From Eutypella sp. D-1 (taxonomy: Eukaryota; Ascomycota; Sordariomycetes; Xylariales; Diatrypaceae): a stretch of DNA of 64,000 nt. The translations under genes and the position numbers were made by a program. Shown here in pieces: positions 1-13,825 of the stretch. Numbering within the stretch: position 1 is the first letter of the stretch; every line of letters starts with the position of its first letter. The notes beneath the pieces were generated by a model that did no database searches, was not told the DNA's origin, and saw only the letters and a list, made by a program, of their open reading frames with translations. Location: assembly GCA_023313575.1 (NCBI GenBank), contig JAJTTP010000021.1:310001-374000 (forward strand), read 5' to 3'.

Positions 1-3000
1 AAATATCTCGGTAACAACGACGAAAACACTACGGTGATACGCAACATTCGCTTTTGGTCACACATACTACACTACATACAGTAACCGGCTAGTTTGCTCT
101 CAGCGCCATGTACATCATTCACAAGCATATGCATCTGTGTGATGGGCCATTGGCGCTGTAACTATAATTCCTGGTTTGATTCCACTCCGGGTCACACATA
201 CCCATCCCAAAGCTAGATCGACCAACCACGGCGCCTTGAGCGGCTATATAGCCTCCAAAATATCCAGGCCTCACCCACCACCTCTTAGATTCGGCCGCTT
301 TCCGTCGGTATTTGTAGATGTTCTACCACGATCCGACCATCGATGCGATGCCTATGCGATGCCTATTCTTGGAATCTGATAGATACCAATAGGCCTCGTT
401 GGTGCTAGCTGGGTAGACTTCTCACACACCATTCTATGGGGCTAAGGGTCGTGTGAGACTCTCGTCACCTTGTTTCTGACATACATCCTGAGTAAGCTTG
501 TGATTCCGCATCTTCCTATAGTATAACTAAGATCTGGGTAGCATCCGGCGCTTAAAGGGATAATATGGATAATACCGCCGACGCAGATGTTCTGTGGCCA
601 TACATAGTAACTATCCTTGGTGTGCCTTTCTACCATGTGCCCAGCTTTATACTCCCTTGCTCCAACCATCCAACCACTCCTAGGAGGGGAACAGGTCGTC
701 ATTCGTGGGCCATCGCGAGAAATACGTAACCCCGCATCAGGGAATGAACGACGACGCTCGGAATAGTTCGCGGTCTTGTCGGTCATACGCATATTATCCC
801 GCCCAGCCCACTCCCAGCGGCCAGCGTCCCCGCCTGCATCCGTGCATAGCGGGGAACTCCAACGAGTCTGCAAGTGTGGATGCGTGGGGAGGGAATAAAA
901 ACGTGGGCGACTAGGCAACGTGCTGGCCCGAGTTCCCACTACGGGGTCGCGAAAGGTAAGGACGCCAATCACCGTCAGTTCTTGGTATATAGCGTGGCGT
1001 AGCTGCATCGACAGATCAGATTGCCTCTGCGCATGCCCGGTCAATCATTGCCTAGAATATCCCCTGCTTGCATCATAGGCCCCGACGCCCACTATGAATA
1101 AGTCCTGCTATTGCTCATAATGCTCCTGACTGCCTGAACAGCTGTGCAGCCTGCCAGCCCTGCCTATTGCATATTCACGCCCGTCGCCCGCATTATGACT
1201 TAATTACGGGATATAGTATAGCGTGTATGAATTTGGCAGGCCAGTCCTAGTAAGAAATAACAAGTAGGCAGGTCGAATGAATCATATATATATCTCAGCC
1301 TACTTAAGTATATCTGAGAATGACTATTTCGATAGTGGCAGTTAGCAGTCAAATGGGTCAGCCGCACTGGCCACCGGTATACAGATTACAAGGATCATAG
1401 TTATATTCGGGAAGTCCTATGTAAAATGTTCTGATCGGACTGTCCTGTGCTATCAGGATATATTGTTCAAAGAACTAGTTAGAAGTCATTAGTTGAAATG
1501 TACTCCGTAGACTTCAGAACTGTGGACGCTCGCAGAAGCAAATCAGCCACCTCGTTGGATGAATTAGCACATACACTCAGTCTCATACAGTAACACAATA
1601 GTGTTTGTCTATCTCTTCTCGCCAGGAACCCGGCTAGGGTGTCGGTCAGAACCTAGCAAGGGTATTTGGCAACTTTCGCAGCCGTGATTACTATGCCCTG
1701 CCGCCATCGGTTTCGCCGCCTCCTTAGAATTAAACATGTTGGCTGGAAACGTGCTAGTTTGCGTGGGAACACTTCGTATGGATCCTGTCTTACCCATCCA
1801 TATCTCGGCGTTACTTCCATCACAACGCGTTATCGTTGGTGCAGTATGTACTATGTATCTAGATCAATATGCCAGGACCTTTTGCTTACCCAGATCGCAC
1901 ATGGCGTCCCCTTTTCGGGGGTTGGCCGAGTCTTCCGAAGCCTGGACCAAGCCTAGTTGATTGCCGACACTCCCAGAGCCGCCAACGATCATCGTCCAGA
2001 AGGATAAAGATTGAGCTAAGGAGTTGAGCCGCACAGCCTGATACGAAAAGGATTGCTGGGGGTTGCGTAGAGAACAGGGAACCTACACATGTGAGAGCAT
2101 GTGTGACCCAACGAGACGTTGAAACAAGCCGTATCTTCTAAATTATATAGCTACTCATGAGCAACCTAGCGCGATGTATAGTTGAGCCTCTTCTTCTTAG
2201 TCTCATTACTTGCATTGCGATATGCGAGATACTATGTAAGCCATCTCGGAAGGTCAAAAGGGTACGGTAGCATGTACCCCATAGCATTGATTAATTACTT
2301 AGGTACTCAAGTAGACACGGGTTTCCCGCATCTCGACAAGGGCCTGCAGTCTCAAAGAGCTCGCATGATTCCGATTTTCACATCGCTTCGTCCACACCCG
2401 GTACTTTGGGTCCTACAACAACTCTAAAATAGCATGCACATCTAAGCATGAAGTTCAAAGCTCGCCTACCGTACTGCATCTGGTAATGTCGGGCCTCGAC
2501 CTTCTATATTCACAGGTCGTTCGGCCGTAAATGGACACGCACTACTCTGTATATTGTCTAAGGTAGGTAGGTCGCAACTAGATGAGAGCATGGCTGGTAA
2601 TTCCTTAGGCTCCATACAGTATAGTCGAACTGTTCTTGAGACACGATCAAGCCGCATGTCCTTTACGGAGATTACGCTCGCTGTTAAGGGTTTAGTCTCT
2701 AGCCAGGCAATAAGCCATCCATTGGCGTCCTTTCCTTTTTACTTACTTCCAAGCCCCCGCGCCATGATCCCTGAATCCTATGCACTGAGGATCACCCTAC
2801 TGGCGCCGCACTGGTCACTATCCAGCTACTTAACTTCCTAGCATAGCATACGTACGCTGCAGCTTTCACTACCAAATACCCAGCACACCTTGCGACGGAT
2901 CAGTTTACCTATCATCCCCGGTTTACCTTCCCGTCCTTCTAGAACTGCGCGCACACCCCCCTCTTAGAGAAAGCGAATTATATCGAGGGGCCAGGTGGCT

Positions 3001-3154
3001 TGAGCGCCCTAGTTAGGACATCTCGGTGTGGGAATCCCGCCGCATCCAACGCGAGCACGGGCCTGTTTGAGGTAGATGCCCGATATAATATCATGTAACC
3101 CCGGCACATAAATGGAAAAATTTTTATGTTGATTTTTGGCTTTAATTCTTTGGC

Positions 3155-3182
3155 TTTTTTTTTTTTTTTTTTTTTTTTTTTT
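3155..3182. repeat. Poly-T run of 28
   Basis: An uninterrupted homopolymer of 28 T inside the gene-poor left region, preceded by a short TTTGGC/TTTAATTC duplication. On the minus strand it would be a poly-A tail, but I see no target-site duplication or coding remnant upstream that would make it a retroposon. Confidence 0.9.
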
Positions 3183-6100
3183 GCGTCCCCCTTCCGTCAC
3201 GTTCCCTCTCCATACCCGTCGTGCCGTCCCACAACGAGTGCCCCTCGTGTTCCGCTGGCAAATGACTGCCATTAGGTACCTACATAATTACCTACAGCCT
3301 TGGGTCTACTACTTATGACGTTTATGGCATCATCGGTCGGCCAGACCGCCGCCTGTCAGTCTGTCTTCGAGGGGAAAGGGGCAGAGTAAAAGCGTTTCTG
3401 TGACTCATAAGTGACGGGTTGCCATGTACCATGGATGTGCGATATATGTTTTGATGCCCAACGTCTTGTGGGCTGAGGCAATGCGGCCCTGCAAAGCTGT
3501 ATGGTCAATGGCGGTCAATCCTTGAGGCCAGGCTGCATTGGACTTGGTTGTCACGTCCCGCTTTCCGATTGGTCCGAAAAGGGGGAAAGGGGGCCTGCCT
3601 CTCATGGGTGGGCATCATAAATGCTTCTTTTGAACCAGAGAATACCTCGAAGAGCCCCAATTGAGGGGTTCTGCTAACGAAACGGATCGCTGTGTTTTCT
3701 TTTTGGGCTTTCTCTTCTTCCATCTAAAGTTTTTTTTTCCCCCTCTTGTGTCTTTCCCCTAACCCAACTGCCACAGCTCCATGGCATAAACTAACCCTAC
3801 AGCCAATACCTGGGCCCTGGTCTCAGCCATTCGCGATGGTCTTCGCTCCACCAAAGCCCACCAAGCGCCCAGCTCGCCCCGTTTTGCATGGGCTGTGTGC
3901 GCGATGGGTGTGTCAACTTACGATAGCTGCACACAACGGCCGAGAATAGGAACGCTTGCTTCTTTCCCACTACCTACCTGCTTATCTTCGCAGGCCGTCG
4001 ACTCGAGGAGCGGCCGGCTCAAGCGGGAGGAAAGACATCCGGGTTGTCATGGGCACCATGTCCCTCCTGCTCACCGACTGTTGGGGAGTTGGAGAATGTG
4101 CATCCAGTCGGCGATATCGCCATGCAGCGCCTGCGCCTAGATCATCCCGTCGTTCAATCCGTCGTTGTCTTTTCTTGGTTCTCGCCTCGCGATGGACAGG
4201 GAGGACGATGGGATTTACATATGGTGGTGAAGGGTTGACAGTACCGGTTAGACGTATATGTTTGAGCTGTACGTAAATATAACTGTGTCATACTCCCAGG
4301 AGTGGACGATTCTAGTAAATCTCTTCAAAAAGAAAATACAGTACAATACAATATGCACTTGAACGCTATAGGGGATGCTGGTCCCTAAAGCGGATGCAAG
4401 ACTACTGGAACCACAGGCAGCAAGCATGTAAAGAGGGGTGTAAGTTGCACCAAAAGCAGAGTGAAGGCCAAATCTTTTCGATTTAATGGTAAACTAGAAT
4501 TTAGTGATACACGAAAATGCGATAGTGGACCAAGCCATAGCTGATGAACCAAAGCTTTATTTCTCGTCTCGCTGGGCCGGATTCCAGGCGTGTAAGGTAA
4601 TCCCACAAGACCTGGAAGATGTCGACTATCCTACAGTTTATAAGGCTGCTCCGTGAGCATTTGATCCTACTATCATCGTACTACTGCATGGTACTACATA
4701 GTAAGGTGGGATCAGATCGTCAGAATAAATCGACCCTAACCTGAGATATCAAAAGCGTAGCCTAGAAGGTCATTTCCGAATTGCCTATTATTGACCCTTG
4801 TGAGCCGAATAGGGCTGTCATAGCTAAAAGTAGAAGATATCCCCCCGCAATGATATCGTCGAGATGGGAAAGCCTACAGCCGCTAGTTCCTCCCAGAACT
4901 AAAGGGAGTGTCTAAAGATCACGTCGAGAATATCTCACCCGATTTGGCTGCCCGATGAGCTATCGGGCACGATACTGTCCCGCCTCATGGCCGTGAGCCG
5001 TGGGTCGCGAATATCTAAGGCAGTATGTAGGTAATCGTATATCTTGATTATCATCCGAGCCCGTATGGAACGAGGATCGCGCTCATCGGACATGATCTAT
5101 ACATCCCATCGGACTATGCAAGGCATTATCGTGCGGTGCGGTGGTGTGGTGTATGGTGTGTGGTGGTGGTGAAGTCTTGTCCCTCCGCTCCCCTCTCCTC
5201 CGCTCCCCCTCACCCCACCACGTCGCAGCAGCGGGCCTATCAAAAAACCCGTTGAGAAGTCGCATTCACACCATTCTAATAAATCTACTACCTTACCAGC
5301 GGATAGTGGCTAGCAACTCATTCGTGGACTCACTAAGTAAACCAATAGGTTAATTTAGACGCCATGCGCCCAACCAGAACTGCGGTTCGACCCGCACGTT
5401 TTTATGACGAAAGGTGTCAAAAACAACTAGGCGCTACTGAGAAAACGGTTGTCTGAACAGGTAAGTCAGAAATGTGAAAAAATAAATCATGTGCTAGACA
5501 TTTTAGACTATCACGTAGTTTACATGCTCGGTTACCTAAGAAGGTTTTGTGTGATTGGAATCGAGATTATCGTGAACCTGTAGTATATTTCATGTCATAT
5601 CCAGCTTGTCTCTCCTCAAAAGCTCGACCTATCTGACAGTCCCTGACCAGTAGTACAAGGGATGTTCCTAGCTGGTTGCGACATCGTATAACCGGTATTT
5701 CATCTAGAGTAGCCGTCGTATTCGGGGACGCCAATCAGAGACTCCAAGAGACGGAGGCATGGGGACGGGATTGTTGGCCTCAGCTGGCTACGTAGGCCAT
5801 ATTAACGTCTTGATTAGGCGGCCTACCTGGATCCCGAACAGGCTGCCTCTTTGTTCCTCTCAACTTGAGGATGCTTTTCTCGACTGATCTCGTGTCGCAT
5901 CTCTTTTTTGATATGATATTTTCATTGAAATATTAACCTCATGCACATGCCTAGATTTCGACGAGTCTACATATGCAGGTGGCTAGTGTATACCTAAAAG
6001 GGGTGTATAGGGGCGTGGATGTAGAGTAGCTAGGCACACAATTCAGGGGCCGGTATCACATTCTTTAGTTCCCTACCTAATTAGACCACTAAGGCCATTA

Positions 6101-7012
6101 GTATTAGGCTCCGAGCGCCGATAGAAGAATTATATGACATACCCATATATCTATGATAATACGATGTGCCTACTTTTTCCGCGTATCCAGGCGCATCGTA
6201 TTATCAGATTATCTGGCGTCATATGTTTAAGTTGGCAATTAAGGCACAGCTGCAGACACTGTTGCCCATCAAGCCTATTCTCCTGTCATCATCGTCCGGT
6301 ATCAGAGATAGAAAGGAATCAGACGTCAGGTTAACCCGAATACTCGGATGACCTTTGACGCAGTTGCTGCGTTGACGTGTCACTGATCACACTGGCGCTA
6401 GCAGACCTAGGAATAACTACTTGACAGAGGCTATCTGAACACCCAGACATCCTGGACATCCCGCTGGAGCACTAACTAAATTACTCTAGTGTAGCCCCCC
6501 GGCCCCCGGGAGAGCACTAACCTAGGTAACTAGGAGCTCTAGTCCCATCCATCATGGATTCTCAAGTGCCGTTTTCACTGTGGCTGTGCGCACTTCCCTG
6601 TTATCACTCAGGACTTTTAATAGAACAAGACAGGTTACATGTGAAATTTTTTTTAATAAGCTACCACAAAGGGAAAGAAAAAAGGGAAACATCAGGGCAT
6701 TAATATCATATACTCAATTACTATATACACATAACTATATAATAGATGAGTAAATGTTATATATAGAGAAAGAGAGCAATTAGAGTAGTGTGCACCTATA
6801 TTAGTATTAGATACATACTAGTAAGTAGAGTTGCTTGATTACCTACCTAGGTATGTACCCAAGTACGTTTAGTATGCGCATATGTATGTAAATTCATCAC
6901 TGTCACTGCAGTTTAACGCATGCGGTCGGGTGGATTTCCATGTGCGCACGACGCAGTAGCATATGCCTTAAGGTTTGAGGCCACCAATTAGAAAAATTAC
7001 TGGGTAACTACA

Positions 7013-7030
7013 TACCTAGGTACCTAGGTA
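7013..7030. repeat. 18-bp TACCTAGG palindrome
   Basis: A perfect palindrome of two TACCTAGG units. The same word family recurs at 16205-16222, 60908-60921 and 60986-61001, always outside genes. Confidence 0.8.
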
Positions 7031-10000
7031 GACACTTAAGCGCTGTATAGTAGGTACTTAGGTACCTAGAAGGCTTGTAGGTAGGCGGGTCGGGAGGAGG
7101 ATGTATGTAGCTAAATCTATCTTTGAATTCGCCCGGGGGGCGTAGAATGACGGAGAGACGGGCAGACGGGCATCTCGGCCGGGCTCATTATCACCTGGCA
7201 AGCCTGGGCATCTGGCAGGCCCGCTTAATAAGGAACACATAGAGAGTACGAGTACCTCGGTACCTATAATTTCCAATATCTTCCGGAATATTGCCGCTTT
7301 TTGACTTGGCTCCATTTATCAATCTACTGTATCTTCTGCGCGTACATAGAAGTATCCATCCATTATCGTCAATCCATGTTCCATGTTCCATGTTGAATAT
7401 TCCATGCTCATGCTCAATTCTACATCGTGGACTCACCTATGAACCTGGCAACCTGGATGCAAGCAGGTAAGGTTGGACTAAAAACCAATTTCACCATTTG
7501 AACAGAATTTTCAATTTTTAATACCTGGTTCTCCCTCTCCTCCAAATTGGGGCACCATTTGGACTGCTTCCATTTTTACCCAACCACCGCCACCTCTGCT
7601 TCCCTCCCTCTACAAGGTCCGTCCCCAACAAATCTGTACGTACGTGCATTGTGTCCAGGGCACAGGATAGGAAGGAAGGAACTAGAACAACCCGAGTGAA
7701 TGACTGATTATACATGGCACTGGGCACTGCATTGACCAAGGTGTTTTCTTTCTTTCTATACCGCCTATTACTTGCTTCTTTACCCCTCCAGCCCCTCCAG
7801 TTCAGACCATATCAGCAATCACCATGAAGATAGGGCGTACTTAGGTATGTTGCGTAAGGGTAGCGCCCGACGGTGGCAGGGTGGGGTTCATCTATTCTCA
7901 CTATCATTCGTCTTCGGACAGCGGTACACACGGCACTGTTCAGTGACAAATCTAGACCAAAGTAGGGAAAGACAGGGAAAAGCAGGGCAGAGCACAACAG
8001 AGCGGAACGAATTCGTCGCATCCCTCTCGGGGCTTGTTTAGTCGGGGGTGGGTGGTGGAAAGACAACCTGGACACGCTTCTGGTCCTTTAGGCCCACGCT
8101 CATAGGGTAAGACGGAGCCCTACAAATGCGACGTGGGATCTTGACAGTCAATCACATTGAATCACATTTGGAGCAAGCGCGCCTCGGTACCACTGGCGCT
8201 ACACCATCTTCCCTTTTCTCTTCAAAGACTTTTCTACCTATGGTATCTTCAAGCCCTTCCCTTTAACCTTCTACTGGCAGGTAGGCCGCGCCCGCCGGAG
8301 TCATCTGGATAACTAAGGGCCACCCATAAATAATATCACCACCCTCGATCGTCGATGACTTATTTGGGTAGGTCAAGGAGGTCGACAGGTTGACGTTACC
8401 ATCGCTGACGAGGTGTCCTCTACTTACGTATACCGACTTATGTGAGCGTTACTGTTGGTTGAGACAAGTGACTCATCTTATATATATGTGCCTCATACAG
8501 GTAGGTAGATAGGTAAGTAGGTGGTTTGAGACTCGCGTTTCGCCGAGGTTTCGCAATCCGTTGGGTGGCGGTCGGGCTCCTCACTTTCCTTCACTTGCTT
8601 CTACCTATCCTACTTGCCTACTCTAGCTTTCGCTGGGGCAGAAAATAATTATAGGCCTTTAGGCCCCAGTGTTCTCGCCCGCTATATCGCCACACGGCTC
8701 GCCGGGCGTCGGTTGCGAAACAATTCCGCTCGGGAATGACTTTCCCAGCCCGTTGCAGCAGGCTGTGCACGGCAACGACGACGACGACTGGCTACACTCT
8801 CATTCATCTAGACTTCGCCCCCCGGGACTCCGATTAAGGGATAGGAATAGAGTCAAGTGCTCTCCTGCCATCGTGCATCCCCAATATGACTGGTGACTGG
8901 TGGTATCTGTCATATTTGGCGTACTTGCGTGCCGCCGCTGAATAGGCAGCAACTACCGCGAGGCTCGATTGATGCGACCGCATCTGATAAACTTGGGTGG
9001 TTGGGCCGCTGTCGTGCTGGGTGATTCCGGTGTGGGTGGCCTCAGTTGGGGTGTTCCATCGCGCATGCATTCACCGCTGCGGTGCAACTGCACGCCGATC
9101 CTTTTAGCCGTGTTGTCGCACATACTGGATGATGGTCGGATGCAACCCCAGCCTGGCCTCACCAGCTTCCCGGATATCGTCAGGCCTTATCCTGCTCGCC
9201 ACCCAGCCTCTTGCTGATACCATGAGGACTTCGGTCCGGGGCTGGACATGCTGCCTGTCCTTGAGGCCCAAACCAGCTGTCGCCTCAAAAAGCCACGATT
9301 GGGTTAAGGGCCTAAGCGTCGCCTGCCCTATCACGGGCCGCCGAACGCTCTAAGCCTCGCTCAACCGTCCTTATCGATCCGGACCCATCGACGGAGCCTC
9401 ACAATAGCGGCGCCTCTGTTGTCACCGTTGTCGTCGTCACCGCCGCCGCTGTCGCGATCGCTCTTGCGTGCGAGCGAGATATGAGTCATTTCTCTGACCT
9501 GTGCACTCGCGGTTCTACGTTCACACCCTGAGGGAGGCCAGTGCTTCGCATTGGGGCATGTACTGTACGCATCTGAGGTCAATAAGAAATTGGGCCCGAT
9601 GACGACGGGGCCTTGTTTTTATTTCATTTTTGTTCACGACTGTCTCCCGACTCGCCTCGACTCGACCCGTTCAATAAGGTTGTCGATTGATTAACAGGAA
9701 CGACGTTCCCACACAAATACAGTCCTATGACGATTGCCGTGGAATGCAGGGACCGATCTGCCTAGAACGCGGCGATCTGGGCGGTGCACATCCTACACAC
9801 AATTACCAAGTAGGTGCGTATGTAGGTAGGAGACGGGTCTGCATTTTCCCCCCCATCTACGTGTGAATCGACTATGTGGGCTTCTTTGTGTGGATGTGAA
9901 CCTTGGAAGCTGGCCCGATCGCCGTGTGGGAATTACGTAGAAACCTTATCAGGGCCTAATAAGAGAAGAAATAAAATAAAATAAAATTCAATCCCTAACC

Positions 10001-13000
10001 GGATTCTTTCGTTCGTGCTTCCCACTCGCTTGTGTGCTTTGAGGGCAGGAGCCCCATCCAATCTAATCCATCCACCCGTCCAATTCAGCTACGCTGCAGA
10101 CGTGAGCCAGTTATAATATACGTGTCTGTGCACGGGGCTGGAAGGGCCTTGGACAATTCCACGATGGGGCTTCCCCCCACATAGCAGTAGGACAGGACTC
10201 GCTCACGCACACGCGCATGCACATGCACTTCCACATACACACGATCCTTCTATTTCTTTCGAATCGTTGGCGTCCCATCCACTCCCCTTTTTTTTTCCTG
10301 CTGAACTACGTACATTAGATGCTTGGATAGTGCCTGATCGGCCGGACCAGCTGACTAGACATAGCCAACAATGGGACGTCCACGATCCATAAGAGTCCCC
10401 CACCCACCCGCACTCCCCTTCGTATCTGTCCGTCTTCACCACACATGCACGTCGACTGAGTCTGGGCCCGCCGATGGCCCCCTTTCCCCTGCCCCTGGCA
10501 TGTCATATATGGTAATGGTAATGACGCGAGACGAGGTCCATGTCGAGCCCTCCATCCGGTTGGTTCCTCGCGCCCACCACATCCACACCGACTGACTGAC
10601 GATGAAAAAGAGATGAAACCTTTCACACCCTCCCACCCCAACCTTCTTCCATCCCAGGAGACCCCATCAGGCTGGAGTTAAGAGGAGCACATGACGTGAT
10701 GTTTCCTTTCCCCAGATGAAACAAGAAACCAGGAGTTAGTTTCTTCCCTGGTTAGCCGTCTTCTTTAATCTGTGGTCATGCACTTCGGCGTCATTCATGA
10801 TGGGTCGAGGATAAGTATCGGTAGACCTCAAACAGGACTCAGTCCTAGTTTTGCTGGGGTAGGCACATTTCTTCTCATCCGGGGCATTGTGCTAAACTGG
10901 CTGGGTAGCTTTTTTCCGTTAAGCATATTACGTAGTAGTATAAAACGATATCATCACAAAATCGCACCCGGACGTCTCTGGTCCCGGAGTTGAGCCCCGT
11001 GTAAGTGACTTGGCTTGTAGGAAGGCGTGGACACACTGGCGTGGAGGTGGCACGCGGCGAGGCTATGGGGCTTTAGGCCTTTCCTTCACGAGGCTGACGA
11101 TTGGTCTGTCTTTATTGGCTATGTCCGTGTTAGCCAGCCAGCCAGTCAGAACGTCTGTCAGTGCTTTCTTTTTAGCGACTTAGAAGCACCCCGAGTTGAA
11201 CTCGACCGTCAACTCACCCCTATGATTCTGCTGGCTTAGATGTAAGATTCATTAACTGGGAGTAGTTATATCATGTATCACAGTTCCGTAGACAATGACT
11301 CCGAAGCTTCTGTAGGGCCTTGAGAGTACACCTGGACCTAGCTATGAAGATATACGTCACAATGGCTGGACGAATGTTTCCAGCTGTACAAATTGAGAGA
11401 ATATTATTGTTAGCATTGGGCTATCACCACTCGCCACTTGTTGAAAGTACAAGACTTCAGACTTGACGGATATGAGAGTGCGATCTGCGTCTGCGGTTTC
11501 GCCTGTGGTAAGCTATCCCAACCATCACGGGCGCTATCATTATATCTGCTTGCATGTCATATCTTCAGGAGTAAAGCACATATGACAAGGACTCTTCTGG
11601 GTGTCTTAGGCCAAGTAGCCCAGGAAGGAATCTAGCAAAATCCCTGCCCTTGATATTATAATGAGGGTATCCCTGGCGAAGTTATTTCCCATGAGTATAG
11701 GCCGAATACCGTCTGTACTTCGAGGATGGGGAGAAGAGGGGGAAGAGTGTAAATATATATTCGGCTTCCAACCCCCTGTCGCCGTGCTACCAACCACTAG
11801 TCGACTTGAAACTGTCTCTCTTAGCGCTTAATAGGAGGAAAGCACATCGACTTTCTGATGTGGTGATTTGTTGGTATCCCGCTAGTCTCATCGTACTCAC
11901 TCCTTGGGTATAGTATCATAAACCCATATCCCACTGATCAATCTATTACCATGGGACCTTGCCAGCAAGTGGAATCCTTCCGGACTTGACTTGCTGAAAT
12001 GAATCGGGTAGCTTCGTCTGTACTTTACTCTACACCACCAAGACTCCTTATTCCATCATAACTCCAGCAGGTAGATAGATATCACGTCCCAAATCGAGAA
12101 CAAGCCTAACCAGGAAAAAAGACGGATCGAAGCACTGAAATAGATTTCCGGTTCTCTCCCGAGTGAGCCCCCAAATCCGGCATCATCAGCGACTCTGTCC
12201 CCCTTATTTACTTGATGGCAATGGCTATGGTTATATCACCCCAAACCTACCTCGCATGATCCGCTTGAAGTCCGGTCTCAATGAAGGAAAACTTCCTCGT
12301 CAAGTATCCGGCTACACCGTGCCGTGTTTACTTATCTATAACAATTAACGCATCGCGAACCACTGCTGTCCCCGTCATCTGCCTCCGTGATAAAGCGTCT
12401 ACTATTAGGGTGTTTCGTGATAATGGACTTTGGGGGGGGGGGGTCTCGTGGGCTAGCAGTGATTTTACCCCTATCCATGGCTATCAAGGACTCCCGTTGT
12501 CTTCGTATTTGGAAGGGAGGAGTCTGGTCGTTATTCGACCCCCTGCCTATATATGTGATGCAGCTTCCTAATCACCACCCCACGGCTTCTATCTCTCACT
12601 CAGTACCCCCTGATGCAGGGAGGTATGGTGCAGATACCTCTAGGGGTGGGCGCTCTAGGGTTTAAGCGTGAACGCCATGGACTATTGTCTGTCCCCCTAT
12701 GTGTGACAGTAGGGACTATACGACCCTATATATAGGTTTGAGACTCTATTCTACTGGACCATGACACTCCGTCATATTCGCGACGTCTCTAATGCGGACC
12801 CGATGATCCCTTGACATCTACATGGCGGTAAGGTGGAGATATAGCACCCTTCAAATAACATTATGGCTATCTAGCTACTTGCTTAGATATGTATATGTGT
12901 GTGTATGGAATCGGGAAGCACACCACCTTCATAAACTCAGTGGCAGCCTCGGAGGGTTTGACGTCGAAGTGTTATACGAAGTCGGACGGTTCATCACTTA

Positions 13001-13326
13001 TCCATTCCAAAGATCATCACCCAATGTTGTGGATGAAAATATACTCACAGCGTGTTAGGCTAAGAAAGAAGGATTCGCAGTCATGGAGCTCATACAACAT
13101 ATGACAGGATACACCATTGCCACCGTGCAACAAAGTGTGTCTAACGGTGGTTGATTCATTTCATTCATCCATTTCGTAACGGGTGTTTGCTTTCCTTTCC
13201 TTTGCGTACACCTGCAAATGCCTGTCTATTTCTATCATTACACATCTCCTCCTCCCTCCTTCCTCTTAAATTCCTACTCCCCTTTTCACGCGTGCACTTA
13301 GTGGTAATTAGGGCGAGTACACCTAT

Positions 13327-13825
13327 CTAGTTCTTGTGCGTCGAAGGCTCTTGCGTCTTACTGAACTTCTGCTCGAGGGCGTCGTCGATGGGGCCCTTGG
13401 GATTCGAGGTCAGGTTCTGTGGGGGATTTGGCGTCAGCATCACGTACACACACGCAAACCCATGGGCATGGGTTAAAACGAGCAGGGTTTGAGAGCAGGG
13501 GACGGAAGGGGGGGGGGGGGGGGGTTGGCGGCTTGATCCTCGTACCTTGAGCTGGTCCTGCAGCTTGTTCTGCTTATCGGGCGCCTCATCGGTGCCGTGA
13601 CCAGAGGCGGGGACATCCTTCAGCTGGGCGCCGGTCTGTCCCTCAGGAGGAGGGGACTGACGGCCTTCGGTGGACGACATTGTGGCTTGTTTGGTGGTAT
13701 TTGTGGTGTTTGTGTCCGTGTTGTTGTTGATGTGGTAGTGGTTCTACAGGGGTTTAAGTTGTCAGCTGAATCTGCTCGGGGTAAAGATAGCAAAACCGTG
13801 TGAAAGACGAGGCAGACAGACTCAC
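13327..13825 (-). CDS. Conserved small hydrophilic fungal protein, 74 aa (with 5'UTR intron)
   Basis: Coding exons 13546-13680 and 13327-13416 are joined over an intron at 13417-13545 (donor GTACG, acceptor CACAG, phase 0) to give 74 residues starting MSSTEGRQSPPPEG. The product is very hydrophilic, with an Asp/Gln/Lys-rich middle, no signal peptide and no membrane segment. The C-terminal part, NLTSNPKGPIDDALEQKF, resembles a small protein I recall as conserved in filamentous ascomycetes without known function. A second intron in the 5' leader, 13744-13825 (donor GTGAGT, acceptor TGTAG), is likely. The coding intron carries 17 C on the coding strand (13508-13524). The exon frames agree perfectly, so the model is good; the function is unknown. 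Transcription is divergent from the gene beginning at 14875. Confidence 0.75.

Larger units (their letters stand above)
1..13326. other. Long gene-poor region
   Basis: I find no convincing gene. The longest open frames are about 60-200 codons, overlap on both strands and have random-looking composition, and no pair could be joined through consensus splice sites into a recognisable protein. Visible contents are simple sequence only: a run of 28 T at 3155-3182, a 12-G run at 12432-12443, an 18-bp perfect palindrome built from TACCTAGG at 7013-7030, short TAGGTAGG-type repeats near 7051-7085 and 8499-8521, and a CCATGTT triplication near 7377-7393. Base composition is not strikingly AT-rich, so strong RIP is not evident by eye. 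Non-coding RNA genes cannot be excluded. Confidence 0.6.

Noticed and set aside
442..1044. 200-codon minus-strand open frame
   Set aside because: Low-complexity, no recognisable motif, overlaps an opposite open frame, isolated in gene-poor DNA and no splice partner.
3155..3182. Poly-T run as the tail of a retroposon
   Set aside because: No target-site duplication and no retroelement remnant next to it.
5378..5400. Sequence GGTTCGACCC resembling a tRNA B box
   Set aside because: The flanking bases do not form a T-arm stem and no acceptor-stem partner lies 70 bases upstream. No tRNA gene was found on either strand.
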